A stretch of DNA of 64,000 nt from JAPORK01 sp026710285 (GCA_965201045.1 OZ241746.1:2976001-3040000); one strand, 5' to 3'. Shown: positions 17,847-32,471, counted from the stretch's first letter. The notes: a model not told the origin generated them from the sequence alone. Made by a program: numbers and translations.

Positions 17847-20150
17847 ATGGTCAAAGTACGAGAAGATTACGCAGCAATTGAAGAGATAGATATGAAGTGT
17901 TGGCAGAGAAGTGTTTGCCAGTCAGTTGGTGAATCAGAGCTGCCGGTATTAAAATCTGCTTGTCATTTTATTCGTGAATATGAACATTTATCCAGTGTAA
18001 GTTATACAGATTCCACTCCGCTGCAAACAGGAATGGAAATGGTTGATATTCTGGCTTCACTTCATCTTGATGAACCTTCTCTGGTTGCTGCGTTTTTTTA
18101 TCGTTTCGTCAGAGAGAAACATATAAAAATAAACACCATAAAAGAAAATTTTGGTGAAGAGGTTGCAAAGCTCATTGATAGCGTGCTTGGTATGGCTGCA
18201 ATAAATGTTGTCCAGATTGAGCATGATGAGCAGGTACTCGGCGGAAATAATGAAGAACAGCTAAAAAAAATAAGAAAAATGCTGGTTTCTATTATTGATG
18301 ATGTACGGGTTGCTCTGATTAAAATTGCCGAGAGAACCTGTATCATTAAGTTAATCAGGAATGAGACAAAACAGAGACGTTTGGATTTAGCCAGAGAAGT
18401 TTTTTCAATTTATGCGCCACTTGCTCACCGCCTGGGGATTGGATATATAAAATGGGAGCTGGAAGATTTGGCGTTTAGCCATTTAAATTCCAATGCTTAT
18501 AAACGGATAGCTAAATTGCTTGATGAGCGGCGTATAGACAGAGAAAAATACCTGAAAAAAAGTATTTCCACGCTCAATACAGAATTAGAAAAAGCCGGAG
18601 TATCTGCACAAATTCATGGCAGAGTAAAGCATATTTACAGCATCTGGAAAAAAATGCAGCGAAAAAGTCTTGAGTTTCATGAATTGTATGATATTCGCGC
18701 AATAAGAGTGCTGGTAAACAGAGTGCAGGACTGTTATATGGTGCTGGGTATCGTGCATAATCTCTGGCGTTATGTTCCTCATGAATTTGATGACTATATT
18801 GCAACGCCTAAAAATAATGGCTACAGATCATTGCACACCGCAGTGCTTGGTCCTGAAGGTAAAACACTGGAAATACAAATTCGAACCCATGACATGCATG
18901 AAGAAGCAGAGCTTGGAGTTTGTTCTCACTGGGCTTATAAAGGGACAGATAATGAAAATAAGTCAGATAGTTATGATAAAAAATTAAACTGGCTGCGTCA
19001 GGTGTTGCAATACCATGATGAAATTGACAGAAATGTAGCTGATTTTGTTGATCAGTGGAGCAAAGATGTCAAGCAGGACCGAGTATATGTTTTTACCCGT
19101 GATGGGCATGTGGTAGATTTACCGTCGGGAGCAACGCCTGTAGACTTTGCTTACAAAGTCCACACTGAAGTGGGTCATCGTTGTCGGGGTGCAAAGATTA
19201 GTGGTCGTATTGTCCCCCTGACTTATACGCTAAAAACAGGTGATCAGATAAGTATACTAACGGCGGATAGTACCGGACCGAGCAGGGACTGGCTTAATTC
19301 TGAGCTGGGATATGTTTGTACCAGTCGTGCCAGAGCAAAAATTATCAACTGGTTCAGAAAGCAGGATAAAAATATAAATGTTGTCGCCGGAAAGAATATA
19401 TTAAAAGAGGAGTGCCGGCGATTAGCGTTGACAAATGTTGATTATAAATTGCTGGCCCATGCAATGAATTTTAATGAAGAAAATGACCTTTTTGCTGCAT
19501 GTGGTGCTGGTGATGTCCGTATTAAGCATGTGGTTAATCTTGCACAAAAACAGATTGCTTCAACAATAAAAGATGATTCTCTTTTCAGGTCGAAACAAGG
19601 TGCTGCGAACAGGCAGCATTATGGTAATTTTATTATTGAAGGTGTGGGCAATCTGTTGACTCAAATTGCAGGTTGTTGTAATCCTGTGCCTGATGATGCC
19701 ATTCTGGGATATATCACTCAGGGCAGGGGGGTTACCATTCATAGGGCAGATTGTGCTAATGTATTTCAGTTGCAGGAACAGGAACCGGAAAAAATTGTAG
19801 CTGTCACCTGGGGACAATATCAAAATACTTCTTACCCCGTAAAAATCAGAATAGAAGCATTTGACAGACCCGGTTTAATTAGCGATATATTACTGTTGTT
19901 GGGTAATGAAAAAATAAATATTGCCAGCTTACGAACTTATGTTTCTACGCATAATAATATGGCTTCTCTTTTTATGAATGTTGAAGTAAACAACCTTAAT
20001 GCTCTGGGTCGCTTGCTTTCAAAAATTAACCAGATTCCCAATGTTGTATCTGTTGTAAGAAATGGCAGAAAGTTGATGTATCATGAGCATAAAAAAAATG
20101 GTCAAGAAGTTGGGTTTGATAAAAGAAAAGCCAACATATTAGAGAATTAA
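17847..20150 (+). CDS. relA: (p)ppGpp synthetase RelA
   Basis: This 767-residue long-RSH protein makes (p)ppGpp from ATP and GTP/GDP on stalled ribosomes. The hydrolase domain is degenerate: the HD metal motif of SpoT is replaced (AAFFYRFVREKH near residue 90). The synthetase domain carries EFDDYIATPKNNGYRSLHT, the acidic EXDD form typical of RelA rather than the RXKD form of SpoT. A TGS domain (DRVYVFTRDGHVVDLP, from about 410) and a C-terminal ACT domain (EAFDRPGLISDILLLL) follow. The N-terminus MVKVRE parallels E. coli MVAVRS. It is likely a synthetase without hydrolase activity, so a SpoT-type hydrolase should exist elsewhere. It stands alone. Confidence 0.95.
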   Translation: MVKVREDYAAIEEIDMKCWQRSVCQSVGESELPVLKSACHFIREYEHLSSVSYTDSTPLQTGMEMVDILASLHLDEPSLVAAFFYRFVREKHIKINTIKENFGEEVAKLIDSVLGMAAINVVQIEHDEQVLGGNNEEQLKKIRKMLVSIIDDVRVALIKIAERTCIIKLIRNETKQRRLDLAREVFSIYAPLAHRLGIGYIKWELEDLAFSHLNSNAYKRIAKLLDERRIDREKYLKKSISTLNTELEKAGVSAQIHGRVKHIYSIWKKMQRKSLEFHELYDIRAIRVLVNRVQDCYMVLGIVHNLWRYVPHEFDDYIATPKNNGYRSLHTAVLGPEGKTLEIQIRTHDMHEEAELGVCSHWAYKGTDNENKSDSYDKKLNWLRQVLQYHDEIDRNVADFVDQWSKDVKQDRVYVFTRDGHVVDLPSGATPVDFAYKVHTEVGHRCRGAKISGRIVPLTYTLKTGDQISILTADSTGPSRDWLNSELGYVCTSRARAKIINWFRKQDKNINVVAGKNILKEECRRLALTNVDYKLLAHAMNFNEENDLFAACGAGDVRIKHVVNLAQKQIASTIKDDSLFRSKQGAANRQHYGNFIIEGVGNLLTQIAGCCNPVPDDAILGYITQGRGVTIHRADCANVFQLQEQEPEKIVAVTWGQYQNTSYPVKIRIEAFDRPGLISDILLLLGNEKINIASLRTYVSTHNNMASLFMNVEVNNLNALGRLLSKINQIPNVVSVVRNGRKLMYHEHKKNGQEVGFDKRKANILEN

Positions 20151-20514
20151 GTTTACAATAAAAGAATGCGGTTAATATTTTTGCACTAAGCACTAAAGAG
20201 GTTCTGTTTGATATAACGAACACAGATTAATTGTGCTTAATTACAATCTGAAGTTTGAACTAAAAGGTAAAAATTTCATGATGTATCATTGAGCATATGC
20301 TATCTTTTAAGGTAATTTTATTCATTAATTAATTGCGTGTATCGTTTGTTTATTCTTTCTGATTCTAAAACAACAGACCCTAAATATAAAATTCAATATT
20401 TTGTTGAACAAAATCAGCTTGTTGGTGATAACCAAAATATAATAAAGCCTTTCAAAGATGTTGTGCTGAAAGGGAGCTGTATACATTCCTTATGAGTGCA
20501 GGAATTTATCAAAG
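20151..20514. other. Intergenic region, nothing recognised
   Basis: These 364 bases between relA and the MBL-fold gene are AT-rich, without a supported gene, clear terminator or repeat. Confidence 0.5.
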
Positions 20515-21504
20515 ATGCCTAAACACCACTTGTCCAACGGGACGTTTAGAAATAATAGCAAACTGATCAATCATCATGCTGACTTAAAGAGCCTGGTTAA
20601 ATGGAAGCTTGCGTTTGTTCGCGTGAAGCGGCAGTATCAGCCAGTGTTGAGTCCCCGGTTGCCAGTGATTGATAAAAGATCGAATTATACGGTCTGGATT
20701 GGTCATTCGACTTTTCTGATAGTTCGCCAGGGTATAACCATGCTGACGGATCCCCAGTTTTCTGATCGTGCGTCTCCTTCTCAACTGGCGGGACCAAAAA
20801 GAACAACTGCACCTGCCTTGTCAATTGATCAATTACCGCTTATTGATATTGTTGTCGTTTCTCACGATCATTATGACCACCTTGATAAAAATTCAGTGAT
20901 CAAACTCTGTAGCAAACAGAAAAATAATCTTCCACTTTTTGTTGTTCCTCTAAAAGTGGGGCGATGGTTGACGAAGTTGGGTGTTCATAAGTGGGTTGAA
21001 TTAGATTGGTGGGAGTCAAGCGTGGTTAAAAACCTGTCTTTTACAGCTGTGCCCGTACAGCATTTTAGCGGTAGAGGATTGGTTCGAAACAATACGCTGT
21101 GGGCTGGCTGGGTGATTGAATCCCAGAATGCTAATACGCAAGGTGTTTCTCATAAGATCTTTTTTGCTGGTGACACCGGGTATTCAGATGACTTTGTTGA
21201 AATTGGTAAGAGGTTTGGTGCGATGGATCTTTCTCTTATACCAATAGGGGCTTACGAACCGCAATGGTTTATGCGAGAAATGCACGTAAATCCAGAAGAA
21301 GCCGTTAAAATTCATCTTGATGTCAATTCTAAGTTCTCTATTGGTATGCACTGGGGAAGCTTCATTTTAACGGACGAGCCTATGGATGAACCGCCAAGAA
21401 AATTGGAAGAAGCTAAAATAAAGTATGGCTTAATGCAGCATGAATTCATTTCGGTAAAACACGGTGAAGTGGTTTTTTTTGATAATCAAGCCAGGACGTT
21501 GTAG
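20515..21504 (+). CDS. NAPE-PLD-like metallo-beta-lactamase-fold hydrolase
   Basis: This 329-residue protein has the zinc-binding signature SHDHYDHLD (near residue 120), a preceding IGHSTFLI strand, FFAGDTGYSDDF, and a C-terminal stretch WFMREMHVNPEEAV...GMHWGSF. The last is typical of N-acyl-phosphatidylethanolamine phospholipase D and its bacterial relatives (RomA/UlaG branch). Such enzymes cleave phosphodiesters using a di-metal site. No signal peptide is seen, so it is probably cytoplasmic. AGGA precedes the ATG by about a dozen bases. The substrate here is not known; N-acylated phospholipids are an inference from the family. Confidence 0.85.
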   Translation: MPKHHLSNGTFRNNSKLINHHADLKSLVKWKLAFVRVKRQYQPVLSPRLPVIDKRSNYTVWIGHSTFLIVRQGITMLTDPQFSDRASPSQLAGPKRTTAPALSIDQLPLIDIVVVSHDHYDHLDKNSVIKLCSKQKNNLPLFVVPLKVGRWLTKLGVHKWVELDWWESSVVKNLSFTAVPVQHFSGRGLVRNNTLWAGWVIESQNANTQGVSHKIFFAGDTGYSDDFVEIGKRFGAMDLSLIPIGAYEPQWFMREMHVNPEEAVKIHLDVNSKFSIGMHWGSFILTDEPMDEPPRKLEEAKIKYGLMQHEFISVKHGEVVFFDNQARTL

Positions 21505-21787
21505 GATGTAAAACCAGAGAATGCGGAATCTGCTTTTTTTCGAAAGTATTGTTCAATAATTAATACGGTGTGATCATCATGTTCAGGCTGTTTAAGATTG
21601 CCAAACAACTCATGTAACACTGCTTCAACTGTTATTAAAAGTTGTTAGGAGTATTGATAACAAACTGATTATCTCACTTTTTTGATGCAGATTGTAGTGA
21701 CAGGCTTTTTTTAATGTATGAGTTCGGTTATGGTTGTAACGGTAATTATTGTGCTGAAATTTATTTCAAATAAAAAGTAAATGGAAA

Positions 21788-22889
21788 ATGTTGATGGAAA
21801 TTAATCTTATTAGTAATCAAATACAAGATATGCAAAAAAGAATGCAAATACTCAGGGGGTATCTTTGACTATACAGCAAAAAAGGAGCGCTTAACTGAAG
21901 TTTTGCGTGAGCATGAAGATCCTGATATCTGGTGTGACCCTGACAGAGCTCAGGCTTTAGGCAAAGAGAAGGCAAAACTGGAGTCTTTAATACAGACAAT
22001 AGATCAGCTCGATTTAGGGTTAAATGATTCGGCAGATTTGCTGGATATGCTGACAGAAGAAAATGATGTATCAGGCATTGCTGATGTACAGGCAGATCTT
22101 GTTGATTTAGAGTCGATGCTTGCAAAGCTGGAATTTTCCCGAATGTTCTCCGGTGACATGGATGCGAACAATGCTTATCTGGATATTCAGGCAGGTTCAG
22201 GAGGTACTGAGGCGCAAGACTGGGCAAATATGCTGTTGCGTATGTATTTGCGCTGGGGAGAAGCGCATGGTTTTAAGACGGAAATCATCGAATTGTCAGC
22301 CGGAGAAGTGGCCGGAATAAAATCTGCAACAATACAGTTTACCGGTGAATATGCTTTTGGATGGTTGCGGACAGAAAGTGGTGTGCATCGACTGGTGAGA
22401 AAATCACCTTTTGATTCGGGTAATCGTCGCCATACTTCTTTTGCCTCTGTTTTTGTTTCTCCGGAAATAGATGACAATATTGAAATTGATATTAACCCTG
22501 CTGATTTACGGGTTGACACTTATCGTTCAAGCGGAGCAGGGGGGCAGCATGTTAATACAACTGACTCTGCGGTACGAATCACGCATGTACCAACAGGCAT
22601 TGTAGTGCAGTGTCAGAATCAGCGATCTCAACACCAGAATAAAGATAAGGCCATGCAGCAGCTGCGGGCAAAACTTTATGAGTTGGAAATGAGTGAACGG
22701 ACAAAAGATAAGCAGGCACTGGAGGATAGTAAGTCAGACATAGGTTGGGGTAGTCAAATTCGTTCTTATGTTTTGGATGCTTCAAGAATTAAAGACTTAC
22801 GTACGCAGGTAGAAACCAGTAATTGTAATGCTGTGCTCGATGGTGAGATTGATATGTTTATTGAGACAAGTCTGAAGAAAGGGTTATAA
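21788..22889 (+). CDS. prfB: Peptide chain release factor 2, programmed +1 frameshift
   Basis: RF2 ends translation at UGA and UAA. The gene is read in two frames: a short first frame (MLMEINLISNQIQ to RGYL) ends at TGA 21866-21868, and translation shifts +1 at CTT-TGA-C to continue DYTAKKERL in the frame ending at 22889. The SD-like AGGGGG just upstream and the site TATCTTTGAC match the classical RF2 autoregulatory site. The start is 21788 or, better spaced from GGAA, 21794. The GGQ motif (SGAGGQHVNTTDSA) and the anticodon-like SPF motif (RKSPFDSGNRR) are both present. The usual downstream lysS is absent; the rRNA operon follows. Confidence 0.96.
21851..21869 (+). promoter_or_regulatory. RF2 programmed frameshift site
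   Basis: CTC AGG GGG TAT CTT TGA C contains the internal SD-like AGGGGG, the slippery CTT, the in-frame TGA and the following C. Low RF2 favours slippage over termination, giving feedback control. Confidence 0.95.
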
Positions 22890-23001
22890 CTGTTATATAA
22901 ATGTAACCATTGACTCATATATGAAGGGTCAGTTTGGTATTGTGTTTTACGACAAGCGTATTTTTTTCAAGTGTGTTGCTAAAATTAATTTAAATTTTAA
23001 T

Positions 23002-23029
23002 TTGACAAAAGGAATTAAACAGATACAAT
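23002..23029 (+). promoter_or_regulatory. rRNA operon promoter 1
   Basis: TTGACA, a 16-base gap and TACAAT. This is a near-consensus sigma-70 promoter about 365 bases before 16S. Confidence 0.7.
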
Positions 23030-23114
23030 GCAGAGAACTTGGTGAGCAGATGTATGTTGATTGACGGTAAAGAGCGATTAACAGCAAAGATCAAAAAAAG
23101 TTGTCACAAAAAAC

Positions 23115-23142
23115 TTGACAACAAAAAAAAGATCTTTACAAT
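23115..23142 (+). promoter_or_regulatory. rRNA operon promoter 2
   Basis: TTGACA, a 16-base gap and TACAAT again, 113 bases after promoter 1. Tandem promoters are normal for rRNA operons. Confidence 0.7.
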
Positions 23143-23240
23143 GCATCTTCATCGAATGACAAAACGGGCAGTTAAGCCAACCGGTCAGATGAATATGATT
23201 AAGGTAGAACTTAAACAGTATTCACAGAAATAAACCGGAC

Positions 23241-23273
23241 GATCTTTAAAAACAGAGTCAGATAATTCGTGTG
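23241..23273 (+). promoter_or_regulatory. rRNA leader: boxA-like element and 5' half of the 16S processing stem
   Basis: GATCTTTAAAAACA resembles a boxA antitermination element. GATAATTCGTGTG (23261-23273) pairs with CACACGAATTA after 16S (24973-24983), forming the expected RNase III processing stem. Confidence 0.6.
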
Positions 23274-23393
23274 GGCACTCGTGCTGGATAGAGACAAAAA
23301 ATATTCATTACGGGTAGCTCTTGAAAATTCATGAGTATATTGTCAGTAATGAGCCAGATTTTAAATGCTCTGTTTACAGAGTGTTTAAAAAAT

Positions 23394-24947
<1,554 letters not shown>

Positions 24948-25023
24948 AACGATACTCATCCGGCTGAGTGTTCACACGAATTATTTGTTTTAAATTGATT
25001 GGTTTTTAACCAGGCTTTTTTGA

Positions 25024-25100
<77 letters not shown>

Positions 25101-25109
25101 GGGTATGAA

Positions 25110-25185
25110 GGGGCCATAGCTCAGCTGGGAGAGCGCCTGCTTTGCACGCAGGAGGTCAGCGGTTCGATCCCGCTTGGCTCCACCA
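25110..25185 (+). tRNA. alaT: tRNA-Ala (TGC)
   Basis: 76 nt with encoded CCA, acceptor GGGGCCA/TGGCTCC, anticodon TGC, 9 bases after tRNA-Ile. Confidence 0.97.
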
Positions 25186-25248
25186 AATTTTGTAAACTGA
25201 AAAATCCTCAAAAACCGTATAGTCAATTTTAATCTGTTTTTATAATAC

Positions 25249-25260
25249 TGTTCTTTAACA
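25249..25260 (+). promoter_or_regulatory. Spacer boxA
   Basis: TGTTCTTTAACA before 23S matches the boxA antitermination element normally found in the 16S-23S spacer. Confidence 0.6.
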
Positions 25261-25366
25261 ATATGGAATTCTGATGAAAGTCTGAAAAATATGCTGAGAA
25301 ACACTCAAGCGAAAGTTAAGGCGATTAATCTGAAGCTAATCATTAAGAGATAGCTTTGGGTTATAT

Positions 25367-28769
<3,403 letters not shown>

Positions 28770-28897
28770 ATAACACCAAAGCTATTTTGGAAGCTTAACT
28801 TAACACTTGAGTGTTCGAAGCAGATTTTAAGACAAATGTTCGAAAGAACATATCAGAATTTCAGGTCAGTGATAATTGTCACTGATTGTAACCGGTT

Positions 28898-29016
28898 TTC
28901 CTGGCAGCCACAGAGTGTTGGAACCACCTGATCCCATCCCGAACTCAGTAGTGAAACGACACATCGCCGATGATAGTATGGGGATTTCCCATGTGAAAGT
29001 AGGACACTGCCAGGGC
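28898..29016 (+). rRNA. rrf: 5S ribosomal RNA
   Basis: About 119 nt with closing stem CCTGGCAG/CTGCCAGG and the conserved CCGAACTCAG(T)AGTGAAACG region. It is the last gene of the operon. Confidence 0.95.
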
Positions 29017-29025
29017 TTAATTCTT

Positions 29026-29060
29026 AACCCCTTATCTTTTTTAAAGGTAAGGGGTTTTTT
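29026..29060 (+). terminator. rRNA operon terminator
   Basis: AACCCCTTA and TAAGGGGTT pair (9 bp) and run into six Ts, right after 5S. Confidence 0.9.
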
Positions 29061-29175
29061 ATTGCTCATATTCTAACAATGTCTTCATTCTTGTCACGCA
29101 GACACACAGAATTAAACACTACCTAATAAGCATTTAATTGGATGTGAAAAAGCTTAAAAATTTTTTCTACCCTAT

Positions 29176-29440
29176 GTGCGCCTTGCAAGTGCATAAAATC
29201 TTGCAACCTGAAATGGTCGTCACGGTAAAGCTGCGGTCGGCAGCCGTGTACCGAGTCTTGCGTGGTGTGAGGTAACGATCACTGCGAAGCGTAGACAGGA
29301 AGATAGCAGACCATATCGTTGGTTAAGGGGTAATTAGCCTCGAAATTGCTTATCATTGAAGCAGCTGGAGCTGATGTGGAGATGATCTCCTGACTATCCA
29401 TGATTCTATACCGGGAAAGTATTTTTTTACCAGGCACGCC
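29176..29440 (+). mobile_element. Possible 5' fragment of a group II intron
   Basis: The block starts GTGCG, as bacterial group II introns do, followed by a TTGCAAG/CTTGCAA stem, GGTGTGAGGTAACGATCAC and GAAGCGTAGACAGGAAG, which recall domain I. No reverse-transcriptase frame or domain V follows; the sequence runs into a small gene on the other strand. If correct, only the 5' end survives. The call rests on remembered sequence style and needs a covariance search. Confidence 0.35.
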
Positions 29441-29445
29441 GTTAA

Positions 29446-29823
29446 TTATTCAAAAAACTTATAAAAGGAACAACTGCTCCTAAATGCGTTTATTATTCTT
29501 TCTACTGCTTGAATATAAGCGAGTATCGTTTGTATTAACTCTATTTTTTTTTCAAGTCCTGCGTATTCATCAATATCTTCTTCTAAATATACATCATCTG
29601 CATGTACATCATTATTATCTTCTAAATATACATCATTATCATCTAGGTAATTTGACCCGTCTGAAAAAATATAGTTATACGGTAAGTTTTTCTTGATTGC
29701 TTCAAACTGATTATCTGTTTTTGTCCCCGTCGCCTGCGCAGATAATGAGAAACAATTAATTTCGCATAAGACAATCAAAAGAGATATAAAAAAGTTGTTT
29801 TTTTTAAATGATTTAATTAGCAT
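29446..29823 (-). CDS. Small secreted acidic protein, unknown
   Basis: This 125-residue protein has a clear signal peptide (Lys-rich start, hydrophobic FFISLLIVLCEI, likely cleavage after SAQA near 31). An Asp/Glu-rich middle contains an imperfect DVYLE(D/E) repeat, and the C-terminus is predicted helical with two cysteines lost near SSCSF. No family is recognised. It sits in a group of secreted or effector-like genes between the rRNA operon and def. Export by Sec is likely; the role is unknown. Confidence 0.6.
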   Translation of the reverse strand: MLIKSFKKNNFFISLLIVLCEINCFSLSAQATGTKTDNQFEAIKKNLPYNYIFSDGSNYLDDNDVYLEDNNDVHADDVYLEEDIDEYAGLEKKIELIQTILAYIQAVERIINAFRSSCSFYKFFE

Positions 29824-30117
29824 GTTTTTTCTGTAACTCTGTAATGGTCTGAAGTGTAAAGTTAATACTCAAAATGTACGTAACAAAACATAAAAAAGAC
29901 AAAATATCCTTAATTGGATAGACATGTTACATAAAAAAATTTAAAAAGACAAACACTTTCAGTTGCAGTAAAATTTTTAGCCAGGAAAGAATCAGGTTGT
30001 TGCTTTATTCATACAATGTATTGTAGAATACGTCATCTTAATAACAAAGTATTATTAAGTAATAATCGATTATAAAGTCATAGCAGAAAATTAACGTGAA
30101 TAAAATGATAGTATATT

Positions 30118-30630
30118 ATGATTAAGAAAAACTTTTATTTTTATCTGTTGTTAGTAATAACTACTACAACTATATATGCGGGTGTGCCTGAATGCGCTGA
30201 TGTTGCAATTGTTCACTCAAAAAAACTGTTAGGGTACTCTGTTAGTTTTGTTAAAGAGTCAGAAGAAACCAACTATGAAGCAGAAAGACTCTCTGACCTG
30301 CCAGCAGCTTTTCCTAACCAGGAAGTAGATGTGCTGCAAAAAAATTTGCCTTTAAAATATGAACATCCTTACTCTTTTTCATGTACGTATAAAAAAGGCT
30401 GTTGTTTTTCTAAAAAACCAAAAACAAAACATTTTAATTTTCAAATGCAAGAGATAAACAAACAACCGCACATTGTTGTATATTTTGAAGATGCTAAAGC
30501 AATATCAAGTAACAAAACAGCAAAAGAGAAGATAAGTCCGGGTGGTTCAAATAAAATTAATATTTTGATTAATCTTAAAGAGCAAACGGTTAAAGTTTTA
30601 AGAGGTGATAATCGTCTCATTGATGGTTGA
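30118..30630 (+). CDS. Small secreted protein, unknown
   Basis: This 170-residue protein has a signal peptide (KKN, then FYFYLLLVITTTTIYA; cleavage near residue 21). The mature part has four cysteines (PECAD, FSCTYKKGCCF) and many lysines. No family is recognised. The ribosome-binding site is weak. It may be a periplasmic or secreted factor; the neighbouring effector-like genes suggest host interaction, but this is context only. Confidence 0.6.
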   Translation: MIKKNFYFYLLLVITTTTIYAGVPECADVAIVHSKKLLGYSVSFVKESEETNYEAERLSDLPAAFPNQEVDVLQKNLPLKYEHPYSFSCTYKKGCCFSKKPKTKHFNFQMQEINKQPHIVVYFEDAKAISSNKTAKEKISPGGSNKINILINLKEQTVKVLRGDNRLIDG

Positions 30631-30954
30631 TGATAATTAAGATCTGATCATTCCCTTTTTTAAAAGTGAGTCATCACAGTTTAATTTTGAGGATGCTCAC
30701 ATTTTCCGGTAATTATAACAGATGATTTTTAATCATTTTTGCTTGTAATGTAGATAATAAAGAATTAATATTGTCTCTTTATTCAAATATGAAATATTCA
30801 GATTGAATTTTTAACATCATTTAATTGCTGTAAATAATCTTTATACTTGTTAAATATTGCCCATGAACTGGTAAGTCGTTGGTGATTTTAATTGGGACAA
30901 AAGCAGTAGTAAAATAAATATTTTAACAGAGCAGATATAAATCAGGTGATTTTT

Positions 30955-32376
30955 ATGGATCATGTTTCAAGGTCAAGTAAGAGATTTTATACAAATATTT
31001 ATACAGACGAGGTAGACGGGAGTAGTGAGAGTAAAAAAATAAAGCTGAACAAAAATAGTTATAAAGTAACTGTTGCCGATGGAAATACCAATAACCATGG
31101 GGATGGAGCTAAGAAGGCAGCTGCTAATTTTTTTTGCGGGAGTAACAGTGGCAGCACATCTGAAATACGGCAAATTCTTTCTGCTAAAAGTTTTGTATCA
31201 GGCAATGAAGACAATAAAAAAAACAATGCAGCGATAAAAATACAAAAATATTACAGAGAGTTTCGGGTGAGGAAGAGCTCAACACCAGTAAATGAATTAG
31301 GTGCAAAAGTAATGATTAATGAGAAGAGTCAAATAAATTTTTATTTTCCCCAATCCGATCAGCTCAATATAAAACCCTATTTTAGAACTCCTCACAATGA
31401 AGTGGAAAATGGTATTGAAGGTAAGTATAAAAAAATAACCCGTTCAGATTCAAGCTTTGTTCAGTTAAATAATAAATCCAATTCAAATGATCCTGTTGCT
31501 GCTGCTAAAGATTCAAGCTTTGTTCAGTTAAATGATAAATCCAATTCAAATGATCCTGTTGTTGCTGCTAAAGATTCAAGCTTTGTTCAGTTAAATGATA
31601 AATCCAATTCAAATGATCCTGTTGCTGCTGCTAAAGATTCAAGCTTTGTTCAGTTAAATGATAAATCCAATTCAAATGATCCTGTTGCTGCTGCTAAACA
31701 AGCAAATGAATTAGCTGCTGAGCTTTCAAAATATTCCTCTATATGCCGGTTTTTTTATGTTGACAGGAATACATTACTGGCAGAAAATGGCGGTAAAGAT
31801 CTGTTTGAGCGTGTTTTTGACAAGGAAATGTGTTCGTTGAATATGTTTAAAAAAGCTTGTGAAGAGTTAGAAGAAATGCATAAAGAAGGTATCTTCCTAC
31901 GAGATATCAAGCTTGAAAATATGGTTGCAAAAGGCACAGGAAATGCAGATAGCGCCCGACATATTGATCATGATTTTATCGTTACACCCAACTATGGCGA
32001 TTACAGAAGGTCTTGCTGTACAACTGTCATGATAACCGCAGAACTGCTGTCGAAACGAAAGAGCAAAAATTTAGGTAGAGTTAAACGAGCATTAAAGGCA
32101 AGCGATTATCTTGCAATGCTTCTAACCATAATGAGCGCTGTTAACCAAGAATTGAAAATAATTACTTGTAATGTAAAATCTTCAAAAGTTGGAGTTGAGT
32201 TAACAAGTTATCACAATGAGTGTCTGGATACCATCATTAAACCCGAACATCAGAAAGAGGTAAGAAGGTTTCTGCAACGTCCTGCTAAAAACCGGTTATC
32301 AGCTCCATTACACAAAATGTTTAAATGGTCGAATGAATCTCACAATGATGTGCCTTGTCAAAATGATATGCGATAA
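30955..32376 (+). CDS. Effector-like protein: IQ motif, tandem repeats, kinase-like C-lobe
   Basis: About 473 residues from the ATG at 30955, chosen because AGGTGA lies 6 bases upstream; an in-frame GTG at 30946 is less likely. Residues 93-107 (AAIKIQKYYREFRVRK) match a calmodulin-binding IQ motif. Residues of about 165-248 are four exact-length 21-residue repeats (DSSFVQLNDKSNSNDPVAAAK). The C-terminal part resembles a protein kinase from hinge to activation segment: NGGKDLFERVF, an alpha-E-like helix, the catalytic loop FLRDIKLENMV (about 314-324) and IDHDF (about 337-341) in place of DFG. The glycine loop and the VAIK lysine were not found, so it may be a pseudokinase or an OspG/NleH-like minimal kinase. 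No signal peptide is seen, which fits type III or IV secretion. Confidence 0.65.
   Translation: MDHVSRSSKRFYTNIYTDEVDGSSESKKIKLNKNSYKVTVADGNTNNHGDGAKKAAANFFCGSNSGSTSEIRQILSAKSFVSGNEDNKKNNAAIKIQKYYREFRVRKSSTPVNELGAKVMINEKSQINFYFPQSDQLNIKPYFRTPHNEVENGIEGKYKKITRSDSSFVQLNNKSNSNDPVAAAKDSSFVQLNDKSNSNDPVVAAKDSSFVQLNDKSNSNDPVAAAKDSSFVQLNDKSNSNDPVAAAKQANELAAELSKYSSICRFFYVDRNTLLAENGGKDLFERVFDKEMCSLNMFKKACEELEEMHKEGIFLRDIKLENMVAKGTGNADSARHIDHDFIVTPNYGDYRRSCCTTVMITAELLSKRKSKNLGRVKRALKASDYLAMLLTIMSAVNQELKIITCNVKSSKVGVELTSYHNECLDTIIKPEHQKEVRRFLQRPAKNRLSAPLHKMFKWSNESHNDVPCQNDMR
31447..31698 (+). repeat. Four 63-bp tandem repeats inside the effector-like gene
   Basis: Units start at 31447, 31510, 31573 and 31636 and are nearly identical (first unit AATAAA, others GATAAA; one GTTGTT variant). 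The unit is a multiple of three, so gain or loss keeps the frame. Confidence 0.97.
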
Positions 32377-32471
32377 TCCAGGGTTCATTTACTAATAATA
32401 ATTTCTAATAAAGTGAATCCAATGTTTACAGGTGAAATCGATATAAATAATGGTGTACATGCACCATTATT

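Noticed and set aside
31447..31698. CRISPR-like array
   Set aside because: The 63-bp units are contiguous and in frame within a gene, with no spacers.
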